A stretch of 64,000 nt of DNA, from assembly GCA_024220505.1 (NCBI GenBank), contig JAKZZE010000027.1, positions 739,874 through 803,873 of the forward strand. The letters are read 5' to 3'. The notes beneath the pieces are model-generated. The model was given only the letters and a program-made list of their open reading frames with translations, made no database searches and was not told where the DNA came from. The position numbers were made by a program, and so were the translations under genes. Of the stretch, positions 52,369 to 64,000 are shown piece after piece (within the stretch, counting starts at the first letter, position 1; every line of letters begins with the position of its first letter). This stretch comes from Rhizopus arrhizus. Lineage: Eukaryota; Mucoromycota; Mucoromycetes; Mucorales; Rhizopodaceae.

Positions 52369-55340
52369 TTTTTATCGGGAGTGGGGTATGAAAATACCTG
52401 ATATTCTATACTATTATCTACCCAAATACACCACTATGCTTTAGCCTAGACAGCTTTAATAGTATCAATTAGCTACATAGCCAGAGTTGATGTTAGCTTA
52501 GTAGGTAGTGAGCTGCATTCCTTACTATAAAAAGATTGAAGGTGCAATGACCAGCACCTAAAGCTCTCAAGCAGAACACAATGAAATGTCCTCCGGTAAA
52601 CCTATTTTACTTGGAGAATTGCTTAATAGATGGTAGAAAACGCCAGTTCTTTTTATGGAGGGGCTTGGCTGGCCTTCTTGATTTGGGAAAGATGCGTACT
52701 TGTCTAAATATATGCAGCTTTGCGCATTATAAACTGCATAACGCTATGCGAACCTAAAAACTAAAAAAAAAAATTGCTGGAAAGCTAAATACTGTATGTG
52801 TAAACTTATTAATTAAACCAATCGAGGTTGTTTGCATATATCGAATTGTTCGAACCTTACTGGTAGTTCAATTAAATGCTTAAAACAATGATATCCAAAG
52901 ATTGGGAAATCGAGAGAATATAATGTAGACATGGTAGTTATTATCTTCATGACATACCAAGGAACAATGATGTGTATATACCTCTACCATAAAAAAACGT
53001 CGTACGTAAAGGATCTTGAGCAGAAAATTGATAGTAAGAGATGCCATGTTTACCTTAATGATTTTTTTAATATCGTGTGAGATCAACCAAAGGATTCTTA
53101 AATTAGTAATCTGACTGTATATCATATATAACACTTCGTGCTATGTACGATAAACAGCCTACGTAATTTATACCGTATTACCTAGGACACTAAATCACAT
53201 CGTTATACTCTAAGTCGTAGCTTGTATTGAATGGGTATTCTCTCTCGTCCTTACTCAATAAAGAGGCTCAAGAGACTCATCGATTATTTGACTTATTTCG
53301 TTAATTTTATTTGTCGAGGGAAACGACACATCTATTCCACAAGAGACGGATACTTTTATCAAAGATTGATTTTAAGGTTACGTAGTAATCTGGACTGATG
53401 ATAAAGTTAGGCGATAAGAGATAGCCAAGATTGAAGAAATTTAACATGCATAAAAGATAGTATAGTCTGATTTTAAGAGTAAGCTGCTGTTGCTAGTGCC
53501 AAACTTGATTGCCAAAATTAGTTATAGACTATGAAAACATATCATCATGTAAACTTATTTGTAAAACTTCAATCCAAAGCAATAGCACTGCGCCTTAATG
53601 ACATGCCAAAAGGCAGTAGAAGTTAGCAAGATAAATTGGTATAGAAATAAGGGAGGCTCAGTACTAAATTGTACTTACTCGAATTCAAAGCGCAGGAGTA
53701 GCTACAGCTTTTTTATCTACTGGGTGAAATGAGTACTCGCAATTGACTACCTTTACTTTCACTGTCTACAAGAAGGTATGCTTTCTGTAAAGTACAAATT
53801 ATTGCACGTTTTTAATGTAAAAGTAGCTGCTCATGTTTTAATCAGAATATAAAACAAAAGAAATGAGCAAAAAAACAATAACTGTAATACAAAATTAAAG
53901 CCCATCTTTATTGCACATTTCTATATATCGCAAATGGGCCACTTTTTATGGATAAAATGTTGGCATCTATTTATATTCTTTGTGAGCGCAGGTATGAAAG
54001 ATATAGAATCGGTAACGAAAGGGTGCTGAAGAACCAATAATTAAGCTAAAGCTTGTCAAGGATGTAATATATGCATCTGAAGTTGAATAATAGAAATAAT
54101 AACCAGTCAATTAACTTCGATCTAATTACCTCTGGGTTGACAATTGATTAGACTATTTAGAATGATAAATGCTAATCGTATCACTGAAAATTTGGGAATG
54201 CATAGCTTTGTTAGTCTTAGTTTAATCTTTCGAGCTCAGTTGTTCATTTAATTATAAAGTAAAGTTTCCAGTATTGACTTGTAGCTTAGTATGCTCTTTT
54301 GCAGCAACAGAGTCAAAAGCATGTTTACTGGTCTACAGATATGACGTTTTTGAAAAAAAGCTTTGTAGTACGTCTTTTAAATTTATTCAAATGCGCACGA
54401 TGCGCATCTACAATATCATTTAACTTCGGTTGTCTAGTAGTGCGGCTTCTATGCTGAATTGGTTATCCATCAATATAGGTTTTGATATATCGATAAAGAA
54501 TAGCATGAAAGATTAAACAAACAAAAAGGGCAAGGGCTTCTGAAGTTGCACTTGCTTAGATATGTAACGAAGAACGCTCACAGTCTTAGCCAAGTATATT
54601 ATATGGTCATTTATGATATTCCTTGACGGTTTAAGTGTAAGCACATAGTCTCCAGTCATAATTTATAAAGATCAAAATCCAAAATTTTAAATTCGCATCC
54701 TCATCTCTCCCTCAATTCTCGGAGGTAATACATGAAATCTTTACCACAACGGGATGTACAAACTCGAAGACATGATGTGGGAGTCTCAAGCAGACAGATG
54801 GCATGAACCTTTTGGTAGCATAAAAATATATTTTTTGCAAAAAAGCTGCTCATGTTTTTCATCTACTGTTGCTAGCGTTATATAGAAACAATAATGGTAA
54901 CAACAGCTTTTCCGTAGCCAGAAACGTACTACAATACCAAAAATTAGATAGTTATAACTTTACATAACGTGAGATAACAAAGCTCACTATATTCCTGATA
55001 CAATTGGTCACTTTATAACAGCTCATACTAGCATCTTCCACTTCATGAGGACACGTTATAGTCAATGCGGCGTAGTACAAGATACTTATGTCCAACGGAT
55101 CTGCAGGCGAATAACGGCTACAATTACAAATGATAAAAAACAACTTTCTCTGCTAAATGTGTGATGTCGGCTACACAGTGACTAGCAGGCTGCTTCGTTG
55201 GATTAAAAAATGATTATAAATCAAAGAGACAATGAAAGATTTAAAACAAAGTATAATACATATTGATGGATGTTTATTTTTATTTTTTGCACATATCATA
55301 AAAAAAAAAGAAAAATAGAGAAAGGCATAATAAAAATAAA
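52369..55340. other. Three kilobases with little recognisable content
   Basis: AT-rich, with only scattered short ORFs. Around 53170-53290 a stretch (GGGTATTCTCTCTCGTCCTTACTCAATAAA...) is related to part of the Merlin-2 interior (18780-18840). I see no tRNA, no credible gene and no clear element ends. Confidence 0.4.
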
Positions 55341-55344
55341 AGAA

Positions 55345-58102
55345 TTAAATTTCATAAAAGAGTAGCCCCTTTTTCACGGTCCATATTCTATCCTTTGCAA
55401 TTCTTGGGATAAACATAAACTTGTCATATATATATTTGAGAATAGCTAGGCGAAAGCTGATGAGATCTGATTTTAGATGTGGATTATTTATGCAAAGTAT
55501 AATATAGCATGCCCGAGCCTGTAGCAATTTCCATGAACTTGATGCATGTTGAAAAGCAACAGACTCAGGATTTTCTACTACTTGACAATAGTCAGGAAGA
55601 AGTAAGTCTTCTATTTGTCTTCGTACGTGAGGGGACTTTGCCAAGCTATAATGATCATTCTATCAAAGATTTAGTTGGAAAACTAATCAAAGGCTTAAGA
55701 TAATACCTTTAAAATATCCTTGAGATACTCCTTGTCAGAAAAAAAGTTCGAGCCATACGCCATCAGCTTTTGATGAGATCGTTTATCTTTACAATACTTG
55801 TCCCATTTCGAAAATTTGAATAGAACTTCATGCATAATTAAATTCACAAAAGGCTCCACGCAATCATTAGTAAAGCCATAGCAAGTCATATAAGACACAG
55901 CATGGTCCCAATAATAGTTTTCTTTGTTTGTCAAATCTATATATTTAGCATACATTCCAAGATCAAAGTTCAAATTGGTGTTCATATTGCTTCTTTCTAA
56001 AAGTGTCGGTATTCTATAATGCCGTTCAGGCAATTCAATGTTGCAATCATAGTCAGGCTCTATCTTGTTTATTATTTCGTCCTGAAATACACCGTGAAGA
56101 TGCTGTTTTAGAGAAAGAGCACATGACCAACGAGAGCCATCCTCAGATAACACAAACAGATTGGGCGTAAACAAAGCCATGGACTTGCGGCACCGATGTG
56201 CTTTTATTTGTTCCATAAATGGTTGCCACCAGCTACGATCCGATGGTCGGTGAACCAACGAAGAGAGCATGTAAGCTATAAAAGCCACACCGGTAAGCTG
56301 CCGTGCTGTATATCGAGAATCTCTTTGGCTGTGAAAGTTTTTTGCTAAAGCAACTAGAGAATCTAGTCGCTTTTCGACAAAGCACCAAAGAGATTCAGAC
56401 TTGTACCAATTGATATGTGTTTGCAGAGAATTCCTAAACAAATAGTATTAGAGTATTTACATATACAATGTCAAATACATACTTGGCTAGCTCTATAGTA
56501 CGATTATAAAGCGTATCCCAGCTATTTGCTTTGAAACGCACTTCAAGCCGTACCCCATAAGATTGAGATGCCATCAAAGATAAACAATGCTTCATCTTGT
56601 TCTATATATTATGATAAGCTAAAGCCTGATGTACGTTGTAGAATTTTTGCTTACTATGTGTTTGATAAAGCTTTCCGACATTTTAAACACTTCGCCTGGC
56701 TGGAAGTCTTGCCCATGCCTCTCACCAACTGCTGATCTGCGGTAAAATGGCTCCTTTGAATGGGAGTACGCAGTGACCCTTATAAAATCTGATTTAGGGT
56801 TTGCATACTTAAAGCCACCAATACCGAGATGGTCGCAAAGAGGATCATGACGATACTTGCTTGGAAAAAAAGTTTCATTTGCGGCAAGGAATTTCTCTAC
56901 TATAGCGTGAAAGGTTCTACTATCACCTGTGGACCAAATGCCAGAAACACCGTGCTGAGGACATCCAAAGTTGACTCCTAAGTCCAAATAAAAGTGCTGT
57001 AGGTCAACACGATCCCATACAAAACCTTGGGAAGCCAAAGCATCAATAAATGTCTCATCCCCAGAAAATCGAGATTTTATGCCCATTCCCCACGTTACAA
57101 AAAAGAAATCACCAAAGACAGAATTCAAGCCTGAATTATGTGATAGAATACCCTTCATTGCTTTGTCTAGCCTAGCAAACTCTTTCATGCTAACGTACAT
57201 ACTTTTTCCCATACCGGAATGAGCAGCAGACTCATAATCTAAAGGTACAGGCACCACTGAAGTATCAAAGACTATACCCAAAGCCGGAAGGAGAACAAGG
57301 TCCACAAACTGAACATGATAGTGACTGGGTATATGATACGATGGGCTTACTCCTTCGGTTGCAGCAAGTTCCTGATAAATACGAGGGAAACAAATACAGA
57401 CCTATAAGCATTTGTTAAATAGTTGCATTTTAAAAGTAGGTGATATACCTGAAGTTTTTCTGTCTTTAAAAGTTGCACATTAGGGATTCTGTGAACGCCA
57501 ACACTGACATTCTTGGTATAAACATCGTGAGACCAAGTTACACCGGTATCCGACATGTAACTACTTGAATATAATGGCCTGACAATAAGGCCACAAGAGT
57601 TTCTAAGTGGTACATCATCACTAACATATGCAAAGGAGTCAATGTCTGTGGAAACACTGACTTCACCAGGAACTGCTTTACATATGTTATCTACAAATGC
57701 AGGAGATAGTTGATCACTAGTACCGTCATAAACACATCCAAGGATATGCTGAAATATATCGTTGAATGTTTGTCGATTAACATCAGATGAGCAGTTCACA
57801 AACTCTTCAACTCCCATAGAAGCTATAAATTATTCATTTAATGTTTATATACAAAGTATTTCGCAAATGTACCTTGGGAGTTAAAATACCGTTGACGATC
57901 CAATATGGACAAAGCATTGACGGGGCGTACGATATGTTCAGCTTCATCTAAAAGAAATGTCAGATATTTATGGATGCCAAATAATTAAGTTACCTTCACG
58001 CGAACGTGTACGACTACTGATTTCAACAAACGGCTCTACAAACTCACTAGAGTTATCGTGGGAGACAATTTCAACATAAGGTTCGAGATATAAATCAGAC
58101 AT
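55345..58102 (-). CDS. Unrecognised seven-exon gene, ~803 aa
   Basis: Minus-strand exons inferred from frame and GT-AG sites: 57994-58102, 57873-57947, 57449-57822, 56655-57371, 56483-56601, 55707-56433 and probably 55345-55635. Phases agree through exon 6; the last acceptor is my weakest call. The product starts MSDLYLEPYVEIVSHDNSSE and has no signal peptide. Notable blocks: VSTDIDSFAYVSDD, FDTSVVPVPLDYESAAHSG, WDRVDLQHFYLDLGVNFGCP, SGIWSTGDSRTFHAIV, VRLEVRFKANSWDTLYNRTI, WYKSESLWCFVEKRLDSLVA, YIDLTNKENYYWDHA and EPFVNLIMHEVLFKFSKW. I do not recognise the family. It vaguely recalls large dispersed fungal proteins of unknown function linked to repeats. A broken paralogue lies at 60527-61230. 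Confidence 0.72.
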
Positions 58103-58835
58103 AGTGTGAGTAGCAGAAAAAAAGAATAAATGAGAAAGATAATAAAGCAAAAAAAAAAGAATGAAAAATTAGTCCACGGTATTTATAACGATATGAAGTG
58201 GACGGCGAAAACGTAACGATAACACAATAACTGACAGAAATCACGCAATTCCATAATCGGTAGTTATTATTGGTGGAGTATGATACCATTTTTGCGCTAT
58301 TTTTGCTCCTAATCGGTTATTGGCTGTTGTATATAAATTATCAGATGTTAACAAAACAAAAAACCTTAAACCATAGCAACAAAAATAAGTCAGAACACGC
58401 TAGACAGTGCGTTTCACTTTGACAGACGAAGCCTCATTAGATGAATTATCCCTGCTGCTTATTTACTTGGCCAAGTGCTTGAAAAGAAAAATTAGGATTG
58501 TCTGTGACCGTCTGATTTGAATAAAAATTTTGTGACAGGGAAAAGGCATAAATTTCTACAATATTTGTAATCCCGCACTATTAAAGGGAAGGAGATTTTC
58601 AATTTCTTTCTCTTTCTTTCGCCTTTCCATTTTTTTTGTAAAGTGATAGTTTCATAACCTGGTTTGAATTAGTCGACGCCTGGTTGACGAGCTGATATAG
58701 TATCCACTTGGGCCACAGAGGTTTGACATCGTCATAAAATTGCTCTTTTTTTTTTCTTTCTCTAATATGGTTATATCCTGAAACCCTGTGGTTACACGCT
58801 TACTTTCGGAATGATCAGAGTGATCGGAGTGATGA
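58103..58835. other. Upstream region of the 803-aa gene
   Basis: AT-rich, with TATTTATAACG-like sequence near 58178 that could serve the gene's promoter. No other ORF has support. It contains CTTTCTTTC and T-rich microsatellites. Confidence 0.3.
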
Positions 58836-58839
58836 TAGA

Positions 58840-58940
58840 CACACTAGGTGCACCCTATTTGATATCTATATGGGACAAAAAGACATTTTTACACATAGTG
58901 ATCTATGCTTATGCTTATACTTGTGACTAAGGTTAAGCTT
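58840..58940 (-). repeat. Diverged subtelomeric satellite unit
   Basis: Reverse complement resembles the 133-bp unit of 25091-27868: AGGTGCACCC(T/C)ATT, TTTTTACACATAG, GCTTATGCTTATACTTGTGACTAAGGTTAAG. Orientation is opposite to the internal array. Confidence 0.7.
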
Positions 58941-59384
58941 ACTGCTAGGATATTTTAAAAGTTGAGCTAATTTCAATCTTTCTGTAGTAAAATTTGTAAT
59001 GAAATTTTAACAAAATGTTGTATTGTTAAGAGAGCAATATTTTTTAAATATTACATGCGATGGTTCTTTAATTATCAATAAATGCTTCACAGAACATGAT
59101 ATAAATCTAGCTTTCAATAATTATGGGTGTGGAGAGTATAATATCTGATGTGGTTATAAATAATGCACATTGATCCTAAAGTGCTATGACAATAAGACAC
59201 ATAATAGAAACAGGTAAAAGGCTTTGAAAGTATCAGAAACAACAAATATAAGGTTATAGCAGATAATTCATGTTATGATGTAAAAGGTATAATAGATATT
59301 ACCAAAATAAGCCAGAAGAAGTCCAACAAAAATAAGACAGGACACGCTAGACACGGTGTAATAACCTTTGTGTTTATAAAAATT

Positions 59385-59490
59385 AAGGTTAAACCCCCAA
59401 GATCCTGCGGTTGGTTGCCCGCTTAATTTCAGAATTGTGGCAGAAACACTAGCCGCACCCCATCCATCGCTAAATGGGGTAAAATTGGCC
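59385..59490 (-). repeat. Diverged satellite unit with the longer variant block
   Basis: Contains GGTTAAACCCCCAAGATCC, TTGCCCGCTTAATTTCAGAA and ACACTAGCCGCACCCCAT, inverse of the ~202-bp variant in the internal array. Minus relative to that array. Confidence 0.75.
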
Positions 59491-59511
59491 AACTTTTTGG
59501 AAGGTAGGTTT

Positions 59512-59585
59512 ATATCGGCTACTGGATTCGAACTCTCGCCTAACAGCAAGCATGACGATAATGTCGCCACTAGGCCAAACAATAG
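59512..59585 (-). pseudogene. tRNA-derived relic with good A and B boxes
   Basis: On the minus strand TGGCCTAGTGG (perfect A box) is followed ~40 nt later by AGTTCGAATCC (near-perfect B box). Stems do not form a full cloverleaf. It is probably the head of a SINE or a tRNA pseudogene. The 99-aa plus-strand ORF here is not credible. Confidence 0.5.
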
Positions 59586-60122
59586 TCTAACCTTAGAGGG
59601 AACTGGAGAACATTCAGTAGAACATTGGAAAAACTTTTGGCCAACAAAATTTATTTTTTTGCATATTATGATTAGAAGGATTCCGGTGATTGTAACGGAA
59701 AGCAATATGCACTCTTGCGCTCTGATCTCTGTGTGAGAAAAGGTAAGATGTAACCTGCTTAAAGCTCATTATGTAATTGCTTATAAGGTATGAGGTTTTT
59801 CTTCCTTCGATCGATGTCAGATTTTATATCAAATTTATATGTTTTTTAGGAGAAAGCAAAAATAAATTTTTTTTGTCATACATGATGGAACAGCTACCTT
59901 GTTGATGATGGTTTTGTTTTATAATAATCATCTTTTATTTGTAATGAAAGTTAACAAAGCATCAAAATTGTGGATGTAGAAAGGGAATGTGGACTTTTAT
60001 TAAAAATAAAAGTGGTATAATAATCATATACATCCATCTATTAATCTTTACTGTATAACGATAAACAATTATCACTCTTATTTTTATCTTAATACACAAG
60101 GTTGAATTTTACTGAATAAAAA

Positions 60123-60396
60123 AATGGAAACTATTAATGTCAAGGATAACTTAGTAAGAGAATATCAAATTTTAACAACTGAATACTAGAAATTCTTAAA
60201 TTATGGTTGGTCAATAATTAGTCAAAAAAATACTTGAAGGAGAAAGACCTACTCCTATTAGTAAAATTGACGAAATTAAAAATATTCTATATGAAAAACC
60301 AATAACAATATCAGTTTATTTCTTTTTAGTTATATTATTTGATGTTCAGGGTTATAAGGAGCCATATAATACTTTAGAAAAAGAATTATTGATATG
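60123..60396 (+). pseudogene. AT-rich coding remnant
   Basis: Short open segments (METINVKDNLVREYQIL..., then after a shift ERPTPISKIDEIKNILYEKP and FDVQGYKEPYNTLEKELLI) with Lys/Asn/Ile-rich composition like 50010-50548. They read as pieces of one protein broken by a TAG and a frameshift. Family unknown; virus-like origin is only a guess. Confidence 0.35.
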
Positions 60397-60526
60397 ATAC
60401 TTTATTATGGTAAACAAATCAATAGATAATGTCCGTTTTGTAGTAAGGAACGGTACATGCTAAAAGATGTTTATTTTTTTGCATATTGTACATAAAAAGA
60501 CATAATATAAATAAATAAAAAATTAA

Positions 60527-61230
60527 ATTTCATAAAAGAGTAACCCTTTGCTTACAGTCCATATTCTGTCCTTTGCAATTCTTGGTATGAGCATAAACTT
60601 GTTAAATATATATTGAAGCAAGATTTGACGAAATTTGTCGAGGTCTTTTTACAAATGTGGATTATTTATGCATAGAATCATATAACACGCCCGAGACTAG
60701 AATAACTTTCATGAGCTTAATGGGTGTTGGAAAGCAACTGACTCGGTGTTTCGCCTTGTATGAGCAGACGTGATTATGTTGGAATGGCAGTCCTATAATA
60801 AGTTTAGTTAGAAAACTAGTCAAAGATTTACTATGGTATTTTATAATGTCTTTTATATAATTTTTATCACGAAAGAAGTTTGAGCCATACGCTTGCAGCT
60901 TTTGATATGCCTTTTTGCCCTTGCAGTGTTTGTTCCATTTCGAAAACTTGCTAATTACTTCATGCATCATCAAATTGACAAAAGGCCCTACAGAAGCATC
61001 ACTTACGCCATAGTGGCTTGTAAAGAGCAGAGCATGGTTCCAGTTGTAGTTTTCTTTGTTGGACAGATCTATATGCACACCTGTGAGTTGGCTTGCTGTA
61101 AACCTTGTCTCTGCTTGACTGTGGAAATTCCTTGCTATTGCAAAAAGCGCATCTAAACGGTTCTCCACAAACGAGCAAATAGCATTGGAGGGATGAATGT
61201 ACCTTTGCTGTCATCGGAATCTAAACTGTA
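60527..61230 (-). pseudogene. Truncated paralogue of the 803-aa gene
   Basis: The C-terminal part is clearly related to 55345-56430: FVENRLDALFAIARNFHSQ, ARQLTGV/ASQLTGV, DLSNKENYNWNHA, PFVNLMMHEV, KAYQKLQAYGSNFFRDKNYIKDI, RACYMILCINNPH, AKDRIWTV-KGLLFYEI. About 110 residues between QLTGV and the DLSNKENY block are missing, the N-terminal ~500 residues are absent, and the end is frameshifted. The 3' flank is also related, so this is a segmental copy that decayed. Confidence 0.85.
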
Positions 61231-61309
61231 CAATTTCCTTACTAAGGAACTGTTATTTTTAGATGTCTGGCTGTGGAAATCAGTAAAATGTAACTGAATT
61301 ATGCGTGCT

Positions 61310-61376
61310 ATTGCCTAGAATGGCTAGGGCGTCAACTTTTCAAAGTAAGAGATCACTGGTTTAAACCTTATCGACC
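61310..61376 (+). pseudogene. Possible tRNA-like relic
   Basis: TGGCTAGGGCG (A-box-like) and CTGGTTTAAACC (degenerate B box) are ~40 nt apart with an anticodon-arm-like middle. Weak; acceptor stem not convincing. Confidence 0.3.
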
Positions 61377-61499
61377 ATGCTTTTTTAGGAAGTTGCAATT
61401 GCAATTTTATTGCTGTTGTTCTTTTTTTTTAAAATTAATGCTTTTATGTATCGTTTCATTTCGTGATCATATTGTGTCGATGCCAATGGTAATCAAAAA

Positions 61500-61990
61500 A
61501 TGATGAGGATGCAAGCACAGTTTAATTTCTAGTTGCCAATTAGATTGTAGAAAACCTTTTTAATTTGTACCAACCAACTCAATTAAACTTAACAAAGTGA
61601 ACTAAAGATCTTAAGTCAAAAACAATCAAAATCAACTCCGAAGACAAAAGCCCCACAAAACAAATTATATATAAATAGCAATGTTTTCTTTTTTTTTTCT
61701 GGTATGAAAACATACTATTTTCTTCACTTTTTTCTGTAAAATAATTTTTTTGAATCGAATGCTTGTTTTTTTTATCAAGGACAAGTCCCTTGAAGCACAT
61801 ACTTGATTGTATTCCCTTTTTTGTTTTGATTTTTTTTTACTCTTCTGTAATAAGCTTGATTTATGCTGCAAAATCTGGTCATAACAGTTTAAAACCGAAA
61901 TTGTGCTCAATGCTGTACTATTTTTTGGAATCCAACTTGTTAAGACTATTGGTTCAGCATCTAATATCTTTAAAATGAATGTATTTAGTA
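61500..61990 (+). mobile_element. Decayed LTR
   Basis: Contains GGACAAGTCCCTTGAAGC, a TTGATTGTATTCCC block and AAAATCTGGTCAT, the degraded counterparts of the blocks shared by the LTRs at 9.6-15.6 and 40-41.8 kb. Ends not defined. Confidence 0.55.
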
Positions 61991-62181
61991 TTGTAGACAC
62001 ACAAAAACGAATATTGCCTCGATATCTTTTGTTTAATTGATTATCTTGACACTTTGGCTATTTTTTTACATAAAGTATTTATAATACTTCCTGCAGATAA
62101 TATTAACAACAACATTTCAACAAACTTTTTTATTTTTATTTCGTGTTATTAATATTATTATTCTGCAGCACGTTCTGCTAA

Positions 62182-63390
62182 CTAGGCTGGATTACGTTGA
62201 ACTCGATCGAAGCTAACGTTCTTAAGGCAACTTATTATACCGTTAAAGATATTGTTATGGTGCTTTCTTTGCCAAATAAATTCAATAAGCAACCAAGGTA
62301 TCATTTTCTTTGTTCTGAGGGCAGGAGTTACATTCATTTTTATTCCATTCCAAGTTCCTAAAGAAATATTAGAATAATTTTGAACTATAAACCTTTGTAT
62401 ATAATAATCTTATTCTTACCCTCAATTGTATTGGTATGCCGATTGCCATCACGAAATGTTACTCTATGGTTGACAGTTCGATGTATTAAATTCATTCCAA
62501 GGTTTACCATACTTTCATATGCTCGCCAACAGTCTGTATGTACTATGGATCCATCTGCAACATAATTTTGGATAATTGTATCCATCGTTTCCGTGTTTCT
62601 GTTATTCACCACAACAAGGAAATACTTTCGTTCAGGTGTCTTTTACACACCACCAACCACCTAAACGGCCTCCACACGGTGCCCACGATGATTCTTTCTT
62701 TTTCCAAACTTTGATTCATCAATTTCTACCACGATTGGATTTCCATCCGCATCATAGCCTCCAATTTTGCAGTCATTTTGCTGCAAATCTTGTAAAACTT
62801 GGTACCAATTTGTTAATGTTTTACGTACTGTATTAGGAGAGCATCCAACCATGGTAGAAATTGTCATGCGACGTATTTTCAAACTCCAAAAGTAAAGAAT
62901 GGATAAAGTGTCATAGCTTGGTAAGTTTCGATGAGCAAATAAGGAAGCATTTCGTACAGCTATTTGACGTCCATTACAGCACTTTTCACCGGTTTCTTGG
63001 TTTATTATTATGCCATTACATCTCCAACGTGGAATACTTCCCGTTTGTTCCAAGTACATAATACTTCCTTCAGCACCATTGCAACGGTAAACAGTGTTGC
63101 TTCCATGATAAATTCCATTATTAATATAAACCTAATTTATAAAAAGAAAATAGAGTTACTAATATTGCATACAAGAGTATATTGTTATACTTTTATACTT
63201 ACTGCATACACGCTTCTTCTGTTCCAAAAGTTAAAAAAAAAACGTTCTGGTGGACATCATGGGACCATTTTGCTCTCTGCTCCAATTATCCGGCAAAATG
63301 GTACTGTCATGTAACTCTTCATCAACTTCAAAATCTTCTTCTTCCAGTCATTCTTCAATATCGTCGTTATTGATAGAAATAAATGCTTCA
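62182..63390 (-). pseudogene. Merlin-3 transposase (ISXO2-like), dead
   Basis: Related to the Merlin-1 transposase: IPRWRCNGI, TISTMVGCSPNTVRKTL, GGYDADGNPIVVEIDESKFGKRK, a second-Asp block HTDCWRAYESM, NTIEG (intron) GTWNGIKMN, and FIWQRKHHNNIF, to a stop at 62182. Two nonsense codons close together (near 62670 and 62655) sit where Merlin-1 has W and E in VWVVGGVE. The acidic N-terminal region (~63250-63390) also has a stop. Splice junctions are still recognisable. Element ends were not found. Confidence 0.82.
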
Positions 63391-63639
63391 TCCAAATTTG
63401 AAGTTTGTTCAGTTTATAAAGGAATTTTTTTCTACTTGATCATGATGATCAACAGTAATAACAGGGTTACTTGATGAAGCAACAGATAACGACACTGACA
63501 GTGGTTAAAGCCCAAAGGTGTTATGGATGCCAGCGCAAAAACGCTTATAAAATTGTGGTTGTGGTTTTCAAGACAGAAACAGAAGCTGTGGACCGCAAAA
63601 ACACAAACAACGAAAATTGTGGTTTGGGCACTGTATATG

Positions 63640-63785
63640 ACGGTGACTAAAGTTAGAGTCATGGCTATAGCTAAAATGTAAAATTCAGTGTTGGCCAGTT
63701 ACTTTTCGGAGTGATAACCAACACTAGGCGCACCCCATTGGGCATAGAAACGATATAAAGTGATTTTTACAGACAACCTTATTTG
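63640..63785 (-). repeat. Telomere-proximal satellite unit
   Basis: Inverse of the 133-bp unit: TTCGGAGTGATAACCAACAC, TAGGCGCACCCCATTGGGCA and TAAAGTGATTTTTACA. It lies ~70 bp from the telomeric tract. Just upstream, short TTGTGGTTGTGG tracts at ~63553 look like old telomeric sequence. Confidence 0.8.
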
Positions 63786-63821
63786 GTGGTTTTGGTTGGA
63801 AAAGACGAAGAAGAAGAAGAA

Positions 63822-63846
63822 AAAAAAAAAAAAAAAAAAAAAAAAG
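63822..63846 (+). repeat. Poly(A)-rich spacer
   Basis: GAAGAAGAAG run followed by ~25 A, directly before the telomere tract. Length uncertain. Confidence 0.8.
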
Positions 63847-63854
63847 AAACACAA

Positions 63855-64000
63855 TTGTGGTTGTGGTTGTGGTTGTGGTTGTGGTTGTGGTTGTGGTTGT
63901 GGTTGTGGTTGTGGTTGTGGTTGTGGTTGTGGTTGTGGTTGTGGTTGTGGTTGTGGTTGTGGTTGTGGTTGTGGTTGTGGTTGTGGTTGTGGTTTGGTTA
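63855..64000 (+). repeat. Telomere, (TTGTGG)n
   Basis: About 23 uninterrupted TTGTGG hexamers (63855-63992), ending with an imperfect TTTGGTTA at the window edge. G-rich strand reads toward the right, as at a right chromosome end. TTGTGG/CCACAA is, as I recall, the telomere repeat reported for Rhizopus. Subtelomeric satellite and transposons on the left fit this. Confidence 0.92.

Overview
The window looks like a gene-poor, transposon-packed chromosome end of a Mucorales fungus, most likely a Rhizopus-type species. The last ~140 bases are about 23 perfect copies of TTGTGG in the orientation of a right-hand chromosome end; from memory, CCACAA/TTGTGG is the telomere repeat reported for Rhizopus. 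Host-like coding is nearly absent. What is present is spliced with short GT-AG introns (about 50-100 nt), AT-rich, and dominated by mobile elements nested in one another. Two intact tRNA genes, tRNA-Ala(UGC) and tRNA-Pro(AGG), are the clearest host genes.

Layout. 1-9502: two LINEs on the minus strand (A runs off the left edge; B is about 5 kb without its insert) stacked against the tRNA-Ala gene at 9503-9575. A spliced Merlin/IS1595-type DNA transposon (5802-8013) splits ORF2 of LINE B. 9640-16213: nested solo LTRs and Tc1/mariner elements whose boundaries can be read from 4-bp and TA target duplications. 17321-24863 and 42325-49864: two near-identical copies, in opposite orientation, of a 7.54-kb Merlin-like element with 630-bp terminal inverted repeats, an intact spliced 552-aa transposase and a nested dead Tc1 element. 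Between them lie a higher-order subtelomeric satellite (25.1-27.87 kb), LINE C (27869-39333) broken by two solo LTRs and by a complete CACTA/Tnp2-type transposon (31942-39276), a tRNA-derived SINE (39349-39894), the tRNA-Pro gene (39895-39966) and more LTRs. 49.9-64 kb: AT-rich ORFs of unknown or possibly viral origin, decayed relatives of the CACTA and Merlin elements, an unrecognised seven-exon gene (55345-58102) with a broken paralogue (60527-61230), a dead third Merlin transposase, satellite units and the telomere.

Two linked observations stand out. First, the LINE and the SINE insert inside tRNA genes at the same place. Insertion is after tRNA nucleotide 15, within the A box, and gives a 15-bp target duplication that leaves a complete tRNA gene on the right. 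The LINE 5' end directly abuts tRNA nucleotide 1, and repeated insertions stack on one tRNA gene. Second, the two 7.5-kb Merlin-like copies carry one 8-bp target duplication shared between them (24864-24871 and, inverted, 49865-49872). Together with the inverted satellite and a Tc1 element apparently cut in two, this suggests that the 17.5 kb between them was flipped by recombination between the copies.

Functionally this is an ecology of selfish elements. Autonomous LINE ORF1/ORF2 genes, coupled by an overlapping TAATG, probably also serve the SINE through a similar 3' tail. Merlin, CACTA and Tc1 transposases each act on their own inverted ends. Solo LTRs record past retrotransposon insertion and LTR-LTR recombination.
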